Positions 1 to 8,517 of a DNA stretch of 27,272 nucleotides are shown in pieces (the stretch's first letter is position 1; every line of letters begins with the position of its first letter). Made by a program: the position numbers and the translations under genes. Source of the DNA: an uncultured Collinsella sp. (GTDB taxonomy: Bacteria; Actinomycetota; Coriobacteriia; Coriobacteriales; Coriobacteriaceae); the NCBI GenBank assembly GCA_900540995.1, contig UQHO01000029.1, forward strand, positions 1 through 27,272. The letters are read 5' to 3'. The notes below the pieces were generated by a model that was not told where the DNA came from, did not search any database, and saw nothing but the letters and a program-made list of their open reading frames with translations.

Positions 1-20
1 TGGGGCGTATCGGAGAGGAA

Positions 21-64
21 GAAAGCGGTGGGGGGGGAGCCAGTCCCCCGGCTCGCCCGCTTTC
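21..64 (-). terminator. Candidate hairpin terminator after the small membrane protein gene
   Basis: An outer stem GAAAGCGG/CCGCTTTC (21-28 with 57-64) encloses an inner stem GAGCC/GGCTC (37-41 with 50-54). Read on the minus strand it lies about 20 bases after the stop codon of the small membrane protein gene. The T-run that should follow is short and interrupted, so rho-independent termination is likely but not certain. Confidence 0.4.
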
Positions 65-84
65 AATCATTTAAATCGCCGTAT

Positions 85-303
85 CTACTCTGCAGACGAA
101 GATCCACCATCAACGATTGCCTGCTCGGACTCAGGAATCCCATCGGCACCCGTGCTCTGTTCTTGCTCCACCTCTTCGCTGATTGCGGAGGCGGGGGTCG
201 AGCCCTTCGCGCCCACGATGTAGGCCGCCCCAAATCCTAACGCAATGGCGATCAAGGTCAAAATCACGTAGACAGGCCAATGGCGCTTAATATACGAAAA
301 CAC
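85..303 (-). CDS. Small single-pass membrane protein, function unknown
   Basis: The protein has 72 residues and a GTG start at 303, preceded by AAGGAG about six bases upstream. Residues 1-9 are basic (MFSYIKRHW). They are followed by one hydrophobic segment at about 10-32 (VYVILTLIAIALGFGAAYIV) and an acidic, Ser/Glu-rich tail. This layout suggests a cytoplasmic N-terminus, one membrane span and an exported disordered tail of about 40 residues. The gene starts 21 bases after the stop codon of the large M28-like membrane protein and shares its strand, so the two are probably co-transcribed. I do not recognise a family. Reading-frame length, start signal and membrane segment support a real gene; no function can be assigned. 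Confidence 0.7.
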   Translation of the reverse strand: MFSYIKRHWPVYVILTLIAIALGFGAAYIVGAKGSTPASAISEEVEQEQSTGADGIPESEQAIVDGGSSSAE

Positions 304-324
304 GTTGACTCCTTAGAGCTCCGT

Positions 325-3300
325 CTACGAACGGCGGATAACCTCGGTCACGACCTCGGATACCGTGGCAATGTTCGTCGGGTTGACATTGTGGGGCAGG
401 TCGTCCTCGGTACGAGCGCAAGCCAGACGTGTGCCGTCCACGCCGGCGATGGTGAGGGCTCGGCGGCTCGCCTCGAGCGCGGCATAGGCATCGGTCTTGG
501 CATAGGGCATCTCGAGCGCGCCACAATCGACATGGAACGACTTGCACACCTTGCTGACCAGATTCATGATGCGGCGATCGCCCTTGAGCAGCTGCTGTTC
601 GCCCTCAACCGTCACCACCGAAAGCCTACCGGCGCCGACGGATTCAAGATTGATGAAGAAGACGCCGCGGAGCTTATCGCGATGCGAAGCCAAGAAGGCC
701 TTCATGCCGGCGCCATCACAATCCGAGGCGCCCGTTGCCACAAACCAGATATCGTGACCGAGCAGCTCATCGTCGCCCATAGAGGCGACAGCCGAGAGCA
801 TATCTTCGGAAGAAGCGCCGTCGGAAGACGTAGCGCCGCCCTTCCAGCCATCGTTATCGTCCTCGAAATTATCCCACGAACCGATGCCGCGACCGGACTT
901 CTTGGCATCGTAATCGTCTTCGACGCCCAGCCAATCACTCATGCTGTCCTGTTCGTTTTTCTTTTTACGACCGAACAGGCCGCCCAGGCCACGCTTGCGA
1001 GACTTGGGTGCCGCCGGGGCGGGAGCCGAAATGGTCTCGATCGGCTGAGCGCCCGACGCAACGGGCATAGGAGGCGCAACGGGTGCCGATGTGGGTTCGG
1101 GACCCTGGGCGGTAGCAAAGGGGTCGTTGACCTGTGCAGAGGGGTCGGGAAGGTCGAACAGCGACGTACGAGACGCAACGTTTGCCTGCTTCATCGACGG
1201 CAGCGACGGATCGGGGACTGAAGCCAGCGGAGACGAGGAAGGCGCGGGCGACGGAGCCGACGCCGGATCGGGAACATTCATCTGCGGACGCGGTGATGCC
1301 TGGGAGGAAATCTGGGCCATAAGGGAATCGACCGTTTCGTCCTGGGTGGGAGCGACATCGGCAACCGTGGCACCGGAACCACTCGGGGCCGGCATGGTGA
1401 AAATCTGCGTGGAGTAAGGCCTCGACTCATCTGTCTCGGGAGCCTCGGAAACCGCAGGCACTTCCTCCTGCTCGACCTCGGTCGAATCATCTTGCTCGGC
1501 TGCCGCGTATTGCTCTTCGTCAGAGTTGGCCTCGACGGACTCGTCCTCGGCGGCATCTTGGATTTCGGCAGCATCAATGGGCTCGTCATCGTCTGCCGCG
1601 TCGCCCTGCTCATCGGAAACAGGAAGGGGCTCGGCAATCGCGGTGCCTTGCTTTTCAAACGTTATCGTGGAATCGAACTGCGCGGCATCAAACGACACGG
1701 TGCTATCGACGTGCTGCTGAGCCTCGAAAGACGTCGTCGCCTCAACAACATCCGCGGACGCCGGTTGCTGGGACTCAAAGGACGTTGTAGCTTCGGCAGC
1801 GTCGACGGGCACGGACTGCATAGTCTCGTTCTGCTCGAACTCCTGCGCTGCGCGCTCGCGTGCCGCCTCGGCTGCCTGCTGTTGAGCGATAGCCTCCTGC
1901 TCGGCAGCCTCGCGTGCGGCAGCGCGCTTCTCCTCGAAATCGTCGACAAATTTCTTGCCCTTTGCAAGCGCACCCTTAAAGAAGTTGGAAGCGCTGGCGC
2001 CAATCGAAGAGAACGCGGATGCAATATCGGCATGGGGCGTTGCCGCGGGAATCTCGGCCGAGAAATCAGTATCGCTCTCGTAAGACACGCGCCTCGGCTG
2101 TTCAGCGTAACCGTCGTCAGACTCGTCCGCAACGTCTTGCGCCGGCGCGGCGGGAGCCAAAATGTCCAGTCCTGCCGCGGGATCGATCGCGGACACCGCC
2201 TCGGGCTCGGCAACGGCAGCGGTAACCGCGGCAGACTCATCATCCACGGTGACAACGGGCGCAGGCTCGGGCTCAAACGTCGGCTCCTCGCCCTCCTCAT
2301 AATCGAGCGTGCAGGACTCGGGAAGCATTCCGAGCGCACGGATGGCATCCGAACCAAAGCGGATGTTGCCGGCGGCATTGCGATAGAGCTTGGGCTCGGG
2401 CTCGGCCACGACAGGCTCCTCCGCCGGCTCGGCAGCGGGAACCTCGTCATTGAACTCTTCGGCCTGGACAGCCTGATTCTGATCCTCGGGCACGATGGCG
2501 CCAATCAGCGTCTCGTCGGCAGACGCACCCTCAAAGCCCTCGATCTGCTCGTCGAAAGCCTCGCCCTGTTCGGGCTCGGTCTGAGCGTCGGGAGCAATCG
2601 GCTGACCGAACTCGTCCTCGGCGTAGGTAGGCTCTTCATACTCGATGGTGTTGCCGTAGTCGTTTTGCTGTTGGGCCGCGGCATACTCCGCCGCTGCGCG
2701 CGCCATCTCCTCGGCACGACGCTTCTGCTCCCCAAAATAGGTATCGAACGGAACATCGTCGGGAAACTCGTTTTCGCCCTGGAAGGGAGCAACGTTGTCC
2801 ATAACGCCGAGCATAGCGGCGACAGAAGACTTGTTGCACACCGCGCCGGACGTATAGGGAAGAATGTAGCGGTTAGAAATGATGTTTGCCGCGTTGGCGA
2901 GCGCAACGAGGGAAGCGAGGATCGCGACAATCCACAGCAGAACCTTGAGCGCGCCGGGGAGCGGCAGGATACGCAAGATGGCAACGGCAGCAGGGGCAAC
3001 CGTGGCAACGGGCAGCAGCTTGGCGATGAGCGCACGATAAGAAGCATAGGGCTCGCGGGCGAGCAACTCAGCACGGGGAGAGTCGTAGTGTGCGACAACG
3101 ACCACCGGGCGGTTGCGCGGAGACGCGAGCGGGCCCGAGGCCTTGTGGTGGGCGATGACATTTTGGCTCACGCCCGTCTTGCCCAGGCGCGAAACCACGG
3201 GGTGGCCCGTGCGTTCGAGCACGTAAAGAACGGCGCCGGCAATGGCCAGCAAGGTGCCGACCAAGCCGATGCCGCCGCCGATGCCCATCAGTAGGGCGCC

Positions 3301-3501
3301 GGCAAACGCAAGAATACCGGTAACGGCAAATGCCAACCTACTGGGCGCCGGGGCATTGAACTCCTGAACCTCGGGATCAAAGCCGTGGTTGCGGAAGATC
3401 TGAGCGATATCCTCGGCAGCCAAGCGCTCTTCTTCGCTGCATGCCGGCGTAATGCCGGTATTCTGCAGCAGGTGGTTAATATAGTTCTGGGTGTTCGCCA
3501 T
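325..3501 (-). CDS. Membrane protein with a split, degenerate M28-like peptidase fold
   Basis: The protein has 1,058 residues. I chose the ATG at 3501 because GGAG lies just upstream; the frame stays open further upstream but without a start signal. Residues 1-50 resemble the N-terminus of M28 Zn-aminopeptidases. Two hydrophobic segments lie at about 56-96 and more at about 163-205. An AHYD motif at 137-140 matches the first M28 metal motif (HxD). The usual GxNDNxSG motif appears as GAVCNKSS at 219-226, without the bridging Asp. The second half of the fold resumes at about 912 (DIWFVATGASDCDG), where the catalytic Glu-Glu pair is replaced by Ser-Asp. It ends with His1037, at the place of the last M28 ligand. 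Residues 240-910 are acidic, Ala/Glu/Pro/Gln-rich and probably disordered, with a basic patch at 834-848. The fold assignment is by motif only. Loss of ligands suggests a non-catalytic binding or scaffold role, which is inference. Confidence 0.75.
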   Translation of the reverse strand: MANTQNYINHLLQNTGITPACSEEERLAAEDIAQIFRNHGFDPEVQEFNAPAPSRLAFAVTGILAFAGALLMGIGGGIGLVGTLLAIAGAVLYVLERTGHPVVSRLGKTGVSQNVIAHHKASGPLASPRNRPVVVVAHYDSPRAELLAREPYASYRALIAKLLPVATVAPAAVAILRILPLPGALKVLLWIVAILASLVALANAANIISNRYILPYTSGAVCNKSSVAAMLGVMDNVAPFQGENEFPDDVPFDTYFGEQKRRAEEMARAAAEYAAAQQQNDYGNTIEYEEPTYAEDEFGQPIAPDAQTEPEQGEAFDEQIEGFEGASADETLIGAIVPEDQNQAVQAEEFNDEVPAAEPAEEPVVAEPEPKLYRNAAGNIRFGSDAIRALGMLPESCTLDYEEGEEPTFEPEPAPVVTVDDESAAVTAAVAEPEAVSAIDPAAGLDILAPAAPAQDVADESDDGYAEQPRRVSYESDTDFSAEIPAATPHADIASAFSSIGASASNFFKGALAKGKKFVDDFEEKRAAAREAAEQEAIAQQQAAEAARERAAQEFEQNETMQSVPVDAAEATTSFESQQPASADVVEATTSFEAQQHVDSTVSFDAAQFDSTITFEKQGTAIAEPLPVSDEQGDAADDDEPIDAAEIQDAAEDESVEANSDEEQYAAAEQDDSTEVEQEEVPAVSEAPETDESRPYSTQIFTMPAPSGSGATVADVAPTQDETVDSLMAQISSQASPRPQMNVPDPASAPSPAPSSSPLASVPDPSLPSMKQANVASRTSLFDLPDPSAQVNDPFATAQGPEPTSAPVAPPMPVASGAQPIETISAPAPAAPKSRKRGLGGLFGRKKKNEQDSMSDWLGVEDDYDAKKSGRGIGSWDNFEDDNDGWKGGATSSDGASSEDMLSAVASMGDDELLGHDIWFVATGASDCDGAGMKAFLASHRDKLRGVFFINLESVGAGRLSVVTVEGEQQLLKGDRRIMNLVSKVCKSFHVDCGALEMPYAKTDAYAALEASRRALTIAGVDGTRLACARTEDDLPHNVNPTNIATVSEVVTEVIRRS

Positions 3502-3699
3502 GTGCGCTCCACATCCATAATCCGACAAATAGGCCCAATGCATGCACATTAGAACCGTATATAGTCGAAAGTATACCCCGAGCGAGCGCAAACGACCGAA
3601 TTCGGGCCATCTTAACGCCCCGAGCGGACAAGGATATAGCCTAATCTCCATATCGGACTAAAATCATGGCAGCAAACCACCTTCTCATGCGAGGACTCT
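3502..3699. promoter_or_regulatory. Divergent intergenic region between the M28-like gene and the WYL pair
   Basis: About 200 bases separate two divergent start codons, so promoters for both directions should lie here. AT-rich minus-strand hexamers (TATATA at 3558-3563, TATACT at 3570-3575) could be -10 elements, but no good -35 is spaced correctly. TAAAAT at about 3658 is a possible plus-strand -10. A perfect 10-bp palindrome, CCGAATTCGG, sits at 3596-3605 and could be an operator. Confidence 0.35.
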
Positions 3700-4722
3700 A
3701 TGACGGCAAGCGACGCGACCGCGACAATTAAAAAGGGGAATTCGGAGCCCAGTTTCGATAAAACGGCTCAGCGCATCCTCAATCTTTTCTTTGTGCTCAA
3801 CAGCTCCCCCGAACCTCTGACGACCGAGCAGATCGTCTTGGATTCTGACCTGGGATATGGCTCGGGCAACATCGACTCGGATAAGCGCAAGTTTCGGCGC
3901 GATCGTGACAAACTGCTCGAGCGTGGCATCTTAATCAAGGAGGTTCGCCCCGCCGGTGCGCAGGAGACCGAGGAAAGCTCGTGGACTATCGACCGCAAGC
4001 ACACGTTTGCGGCAGGCGGCCTCATCACCGCTGACGACGCCGATATCCTGCTCAACGCCATCGACCAGACACTAGCGGCCGGCTCTTCCGCCTTTGCCGC
4101 GCCGCTTGCCGATATTCGCTCCAAGATTGCCTATCTCACCGGTAGGACGACGGTGGACGAAGCACCGATTCGCCGCTCTCCCACCGTCGATGCGGTATGG
4201 AGCGCCTTTGCCGATCGTTGTGCACTGCGATTTTTATATCAGAACGGGCGCGGCGAGCAGAAAGAACGTACCGTCTGCGTCTACGGCATGTTCGAGCACG
4301 AGGGCTCGGCGTACTTTTGCGGTCTCGACAATGCCACCGGCGACATCAGGACATTCCGCTGCGACCGTATCGTTCGCGCTTGGCGTCCTTCGAAGGCCTA
4401 CGTCATCCCTGCGGACTTCAATCTCAACGACTATCTGTTCTTTGAATTCGATTTTGCCGACCAACCGCCCGTTGCAGCTACGTTCTCGTTCGCCCCGCAG
4501 ACGCAGATCGATATGATCAACGGCCTCACGCGCGGGCGAGGTGAGCTCGCACACACCGATGCGGGATGGACCTGGACCGTTGACGTGCGCGATCTTGAAG
4601 CCGCCGCCTCTTTTTGCATGGTCCACGCCATGGACGGCATGAGGCCCATGGCCCCCAAATCGCTCAAACAGGCGTGGAACCACCTCATCGAAAGGACGGT
4701 GCACGAGCATGCCCGTGCGTAA
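3700..4722 (+). CDS. WYL-domain transcriptional regulator, first of a pair (PafB-like)
   Basis: The protein has 340 residues; GAGGA lies five bases before the ATG. Residues about 20-100 form a winged helix-turn-helix (AQRILNLFFVLNSSPEPLTT, then DSDKRKFRRDRDKLLERG). Residues about 165-235 match a WYL domain (LRFLYQNGRGEQKERTV, then RTFRCDRIVRAW). The WYL triad itself reads AYFCGL and is not canonical. WYL proteins are transcription factors that sense a ligand, often nucleic acid; paired WYL proteins in actinobacteria (PafB/PafC) activate DNA-damage genes. The stop overlaps the start of the next WYL gene by 14 bases, so the two are translationally coupled and may work as a heterodimer. The paired layout and the neighbouring DinG gene favour a PafBC-like role, but that is inference. 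Confidence 0.8.
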   Translation: MTASDATATIKKGNSEPSFDKTAQRILNLFFVLNSSPEPLTTEQIVLDSDLGYGSGNIDSDKRKFRRDRDKLLERGILIKEVRPAGAQETEESSWTIDRKHTFAAGGLITADDADILLNAIDQTLAAGSSAFAAPLADIRSKIAYLTGRTTVDEAPIRRSPTVDAVWSAFADRCALRFLYQNGRGEQKERTVCVYGMFEHEGSAYFCGLDNATGDIRTFRCDRIVRAWRPSKAYVIPADFNLNDYLFFEFDFADQPPVAATFSFAPQTQIDMINGLTRGRGELAHTDAGWTWTVDVRDLEAAASFCMVHAMDGMRPMAPKSLKQAWNHLIERTVHEHARA

Positions 4723-5626
4723 ACTCACCAGCGAGCAGAGGCTCTCGCGCGCCATCGACATCATGGAGGCCCTCTACGCCGCCGGCGAGAACGGCATGAC
4801 TCGAGACGGGATTTGCAGTCGCTTTGACATCACGGGGGCGTCGCTCGACGAGATTCTCGAGATCGTCTCGACGCTCGCGGACCGAGAATCGGGTGCACGC
4901 ATCATCTGCGAATGCCACGGCGAGCGTGTGGTCCTCACCGGTGACGCCGGACGTGTGCTACCGCTGCGTCTGAGTGCCGCCGAAGGCGCTGTGCTCAACC
5001 ATGAACTTGAATCGTTGGGGATCGAGCCGCAGACGGCAGCTCGGATTCGACATGCCCTTCTGCCCGAAGAGCTCGGCTATAACCAGCGCGTCTTTGACAC
5101 CGTCAACCACGGGTCGCACTGGCAGCAGCTGAGCTGCGCCATTCAGGACGGTGTTCGTTGCCGCATCTCGTATCGCTCGATGGACGATGCGCGGCCACGC
5201 GAGCGTCTGGTCGACCCCTTGCGCATTACGGCAAACGGCGACCAAACATACCTGATTGCCTGGGACATCGCAGTCGATGAGCAGCGCACCTATCGCATGG
5301 ATAAAATCGAGGGACTCACCCTGACGGAAGACTCCGTCGTGCCTCACACACCAGACGTTGCATCCCTCCACGATTCCCTTGCCCGGACGCAGCGTAGCGC
5401 AAAGCTCTTGATGCCATTCGATATGGCGGAGCATCTGGACTGGGCCGGCATCACCCTCATCGAGCGCAGCGGGGCAGACATGGCAACGGTAACCGTGCAT
5501 TACGGCTCCGAGCGTTGGCTACTGAGCCAGATAATCGCAGCGGGCGGAGCCATCCGCATCTTGGATGACCCCACCCTGTCAAAGCGTCTGTACGATATGG
5601 CAAAAACCCTCGTCTGTCCGCTTTAG
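4709..5626 (+). CDS. WYL-domain transcriptional regulator, second of a pair (PafC-like)
   Basis: The protein has 305 residues; its ATG lies inside the end of the preceding WYL gene (14-base overlap). Residues about 8-75 form a helix-turn-helix (RLSRAIDIMEALYAAGENGM, then GICSRFDITGASLDEILEI). Residues about 150-215 carry a clearer WYL domain (CRISYRSMDDARPRERLVDP, then QTYLIAWD and RTYRMDKIEGL) in which Tyr and Leu of the triad are kept and Trp is Thr. The C-terminal extension (about 225-305) is the usual WCX-type region. The protein probably pairs with the upstream WYL protein. Its stop codon interlocks with the stop of the convergent helicase gene (four shared bases), leaving no room for a terminator between them. 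Confidence 0.8.
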   Translation: MPVRKLTSEQRLSRAIDIMEALYAAGENGMTRDGICSRFDITGASLDEILEIVSTLADRESGARIICECHGERVVLTGDAGRVLPLRLSAAEGAVLNHELESLGIEPQTAARIRHALLPEELGYNQRVFDTVNHGSHWQQLSCAIQDGVRCRISYRSMDDARPRERLVDPLRITANGDQTYLIAWDIAVDEQRTYRMDKIEGLTLTEDSVVPHTPDVASLHDSLARTQRSAKLLMPFDMAEHLDWAGITLIERSGADMATVTVHYGSERWLLSQIIAAGGAIRILDDPTLSKRLYDMAKTLVCPL

Positions 5627-8517
5627 CGCCGCCGCTCGTGGCGTGCGCGCCACAGTTGCAGATAGTGACCGATCTGCGCCGATTCGATGCGCTGGTAGGA
5701 GCTCGTGGGCAGCGACGTTAAGAACTTCTTCCCGTAGCCCTTCGTCACCAGGCGCGGGTCGGCCAGAATCAGCACGCCGCAATCGGTCGACGAGCGGATA
5801 AGGCGGCCGGCCGCCTGCTTGACCTCGAGCACCGCCTCGGGCAGCGAATAGCGCGCCCAAGCGCGGTCTTCGCGCAGGTTGCGCTCGCACGAGAGCGGGT
5901 CCGTGGGGCTCGAGAACGGCAGCTTGGGAATGATGACGCAGCGCAGCGTCTCGCCGCTGGCGTCAAACCCCTCCCAGAAGGCCTTAAGCGCAAAAAGCGA
6001 CGAGGTTGGCTCGTTGATAAACCGGTCGCGTAGGCGACGCGGAGATGAGTTGCGCTGCTGGCAGTTGAGCTCCAGACCCGCACGGGCCATCTTGGGCTCA
6101 ACGCGGGCGTACAGGTCTTCCATGTCGCGCCGATTGGTGAACAACGTGAGCACCGATCCGCCCATGGCAAGATGGGCGTCGACCAGCACGCGCTCGAGCG
6201 CCGTAAGATAGCTCTCACGATCGCGCGGATCGGGGATATCGCCCGCAACGACTACGGCCATGTTCGAATCGAAGTCGTAGCTCGAGTCCAAGTGCAGCGA
6301 TGAGGATGTTGAAGCACCGATGCGGTCGAGGCCGACCGCATGGTTAAAGTGTTCAAAGCTTTTGGACACCGTCATGGTCGCCGAGGCAAAGATAGCCGTG
6401 TGAACCTCGGGCAGCCACTCGGTTGCCAAGGCCTCGCCAATGTCGATGCGCTCTGCGGTCATTGACTCTCCGCCGGCACGCAGCCTGCGATTGACCTGCA
6501 GCGAATACACGTAGTGCTCGTCGGTACCATCAATGATGAGTTTGAGGTTCTCGGCCAGCTCGTGCAGGCGGCGCGAGATATCACCCAGGTCGACAACAAC
6601 CTCGGGCTTGTCGGCGGCGACGGCTTGCACCAGCGCGTCGACGCTCTTGTCAGCTTGTTCCAATGCGTCGATGGCAGCGTAGGCCGACGGTAAGAAATCA
6701 TGCCAGTCGTCAGATTCGCGCAGCTCGGGGCCAATCCATAGATTGGCATTGTCATAGCCCCCACGCGCACGGCGGCCGAGCTCGCGAACGCCATCGAACA
6801 CGTCGGCGATTGCCATGCTCGCGCGCGCAACCGTCGACGTCGCCTTGGCAGTAAGGCCCAGATAGAGCGTAGAGCCCTCGGAGGTTGCCAAATCACGGGA
6901 AACCTGGCTTAGCGCGCCGGTGCTCGAGCCACCCAGGCGCTCAAACAGAACGCGCGATTCATCCGCCGACACCACGCGCGCCCACTGACGGCGCGCCTCG
7001 CGCTCGATGGAATGGGCCTCGTCGATTACCCAATGACGAATCGGAGGCAAAATCCTGCCCTCGGCCGCGACATTGCGGAACAGCAGGGAATGGTTGGTAA
7101 CCACCACATCGGCATGCGCCGCACGACGGCGAGCGCCGTGGACCAAACATTTATCAGGGAAAAACGGGCAGAGGCGACGAGCACACTCGCGCGAGGCCGT
7201 TGTAAAGTCGGGACGGTTGACACTGCGCCACCGAATGCCGAGCGAGTCGAGGTCGCCATCGGCTGATTGGCAGACGTACGCCATAATGACCGCGACCGCC
7301 GTGAGCGTGTCCGCCGGATCGCGCTTGGTGGTGATCTCGACCTGGCCGCGGCTCATGCGCTCGAGCTTGCGCAGGCACGGATAGTGGTCATACCCCTTGA
7401 GAGCGCAAAACGACAGACCACCGTCCAGTTGCTCGGCAAGTTTTGGCAGCTCATGGTACATGAGCTGGTCGGCAAGATTGTTCGATTTGGTCGCAATACC
7501 AACCGTGATGTTGTTACGGCGTGCTGCCTCGGCAAAAGGCACCAGATAGGCCATCGATTTGCCGACGCCTGTGCCTGCCTCAATTACTCGATGAGTGCCC
7601 GTGACCAGCGCATCGCGGACCTCGAGCGCCATCGCGATCTGCTCATCACGCGGCTCGTAGGTGGGATACATGCGATTGACCAGGCCACCTGGCGCATAGT
7701 CTGCCTCAATCTCCTCACGACTCGGCATCTTGAGAACCGGCAGTTCATCGGCGTCCACCCGATCGTCGGCGCGATCGGCCTTGAGAACGTCAGCACGAGC
7801 GGCGCTGAGAGAGAAGATAGAACCAGGGTTCTGCCCTGCCAAGAATGAGAAGATAGGACGATAGGACCAAGGCACGTCCGGATGCATGTCGGCTAGGCGC
7901 GCCATGAGGCCCTGGGGCAAGTCGGTGAGCGCCACGAGCAACACGCGCCATACGCCACACAGGGCGTCGACGTCGGCATTGGCACGGTGTGATACCGAAT
8001 CGCAGCCAAACAGATCGGCCATAAAAGACAGCTTGTGCGAGGCCAGGCGCGGAAGCGCGATGCGCGACAGCGCCAGCGAATCGATCCAAATATCGCTCAC
8101 GTTAACGCCGCCTTTGACCGACTCGATAAACGAGCGGTCGAACGTGGCGTTGTGTGCGATCACCGGGCAGCCACCGACAAAATCGGCGAGAGCGGCGACG
8201 GCCTCAACCGCCGACGGGGCATCTGCCACATCGGCATTTGTAATGCTCGTGAGCTCGGTAATCTCGGCGGGAATCGGCTGCTTGGGATGCACGAAGGTAT
8301 CGAAGCGGTCGACGATCTCGCGGCCCGAAAGACGGGCCGCCGAGATCTCGATCAGCTCGTTGTCCTGCACCGAAAGACCCGTGGTCTCGGTATCGAGGAC
8401 AATCACATCTTCCTCGATAAGGCCGAAGGACTGCGTTTTGGCGCGGTCGGCAAGCGTGGCATAGGAGTCGATGACAAACTGCGGCGTTCCTGACGAAACC
8501 GCGTCCTCGATTAGCAT
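5623..8517 (-). CDS. dinG: DinG-family ATP-dependent DNA helicase with N-terminal 3'-5' exonuclease domain
   Basis: The protein has 964 residues. Residues about 36-200 are a DEDDh exonuclease of the DnaQ type: Asp42 and Glu44 in LDTETTG, Asp127 in HNATFD, and His177 with Asp182 in HRANAD, so the full catalytic set is present. The superfamily 2 helicase follows, with Walker A AGTGVGKS at 314-321, DEAH at 499-502, a SATMT motif and a C-terminal QAAGRLIRSS motif. Cysteines 381, 445, 450 and 457 have the spacing of the iron-sulfur cluster of XPD/DinG helicases. DinG unwinds 5'-tailed DNA, D-loops and R-loops during repair; fused exonucleases are known in Gram-positive DinG. The ATG overlaps the end of ddl by seven bases (ATGCTAA), so translation is probably coupled. 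The stop interlocks with that of the convergent WYL gene. Confidence 0.9.
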   Translation of the reverse strand: MLIEDAVSSGTPQFVIDSYATLADRAKTQSFGLIEEDVIVLDTETTGLSVQDNELIEISAARLSGREIVDRFDTFVHPKQPIPAEITELTSITNADVADAPSAVEAVAALADFVGGCPVIAHNATFDRSFIESVKGGVNVSDIWIDSLALSRIALPRLASHKLSFMADLFGCDSVSHRANADVDALCGVWRVLLVALTDLPQGLMARLADMHPDVPWSYRPIFSFLAGQNPGSIFSLSAARADVLKADRADDRVDADELPVLKMPSREEIEADYAPGGLVNRMYPTYEPRDEQIAMALEVRDALVTGTHRVIEAGTGVGKSMAYLVPFAEAARRNNITVGIATKSNNLADQLMYHELPKLAEQLDGGLSFCALKGYDHYPCLRKLERMSRGQVEITTKRDPADTLTAVAVIMAYVCQSADGDLDSLGIRWRSVNRPDFTTASRECARRLCPFFPDKCLVHGARRRAAHADVVVTNHSLLFRNVAAEGRILPPIRHWVIDEAHSIEREARRQWARVVSADESRVLFERLGGSSTGALSQVSRDLATSEGSTLYLGLTAKATSTVARASMAIADVFDGVRELGRRARGGYDNANLWIGPELRESDDWHDFLPSAYAAIDALEQADKSVDALVQAVAADKPEVVVDLGDISRRLHELAENLKLIIDGTDEHYVYSLQVNRRLRAGGESMTAERIDIGEALATEWLPEVHTAIFASATMTVSKSFEHFNHAVGLDRIGASTSSSLHLDSSYDFDSNMAVVVAGDIPDPRDRESYLTALERVLVDAHLAMGGSVLTLFTNRRDMEDLYARVEPKMARAGLELNCQQRNSSPRRLRDRFINEPTSSLFALKAFWEGFDASGETLRCVIIPKLPFSSPTDPLSCERNLREDRAWARYSLPEAVLEVKQAAGRLIRSSTDCGVLILADPRLVTKGYGKKFLTSLPTSSYQRIESAQIGHYLQLWRARHERRR

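Noticed and set aside
1492..3294. 600-codon open frame on the plus strand opposite the M28-like gene
   Set aside because: It mirrors the low-complexity Ala/Glu codons of the real gene; Arg/Gly/Leu-rich with no start signal or motif.
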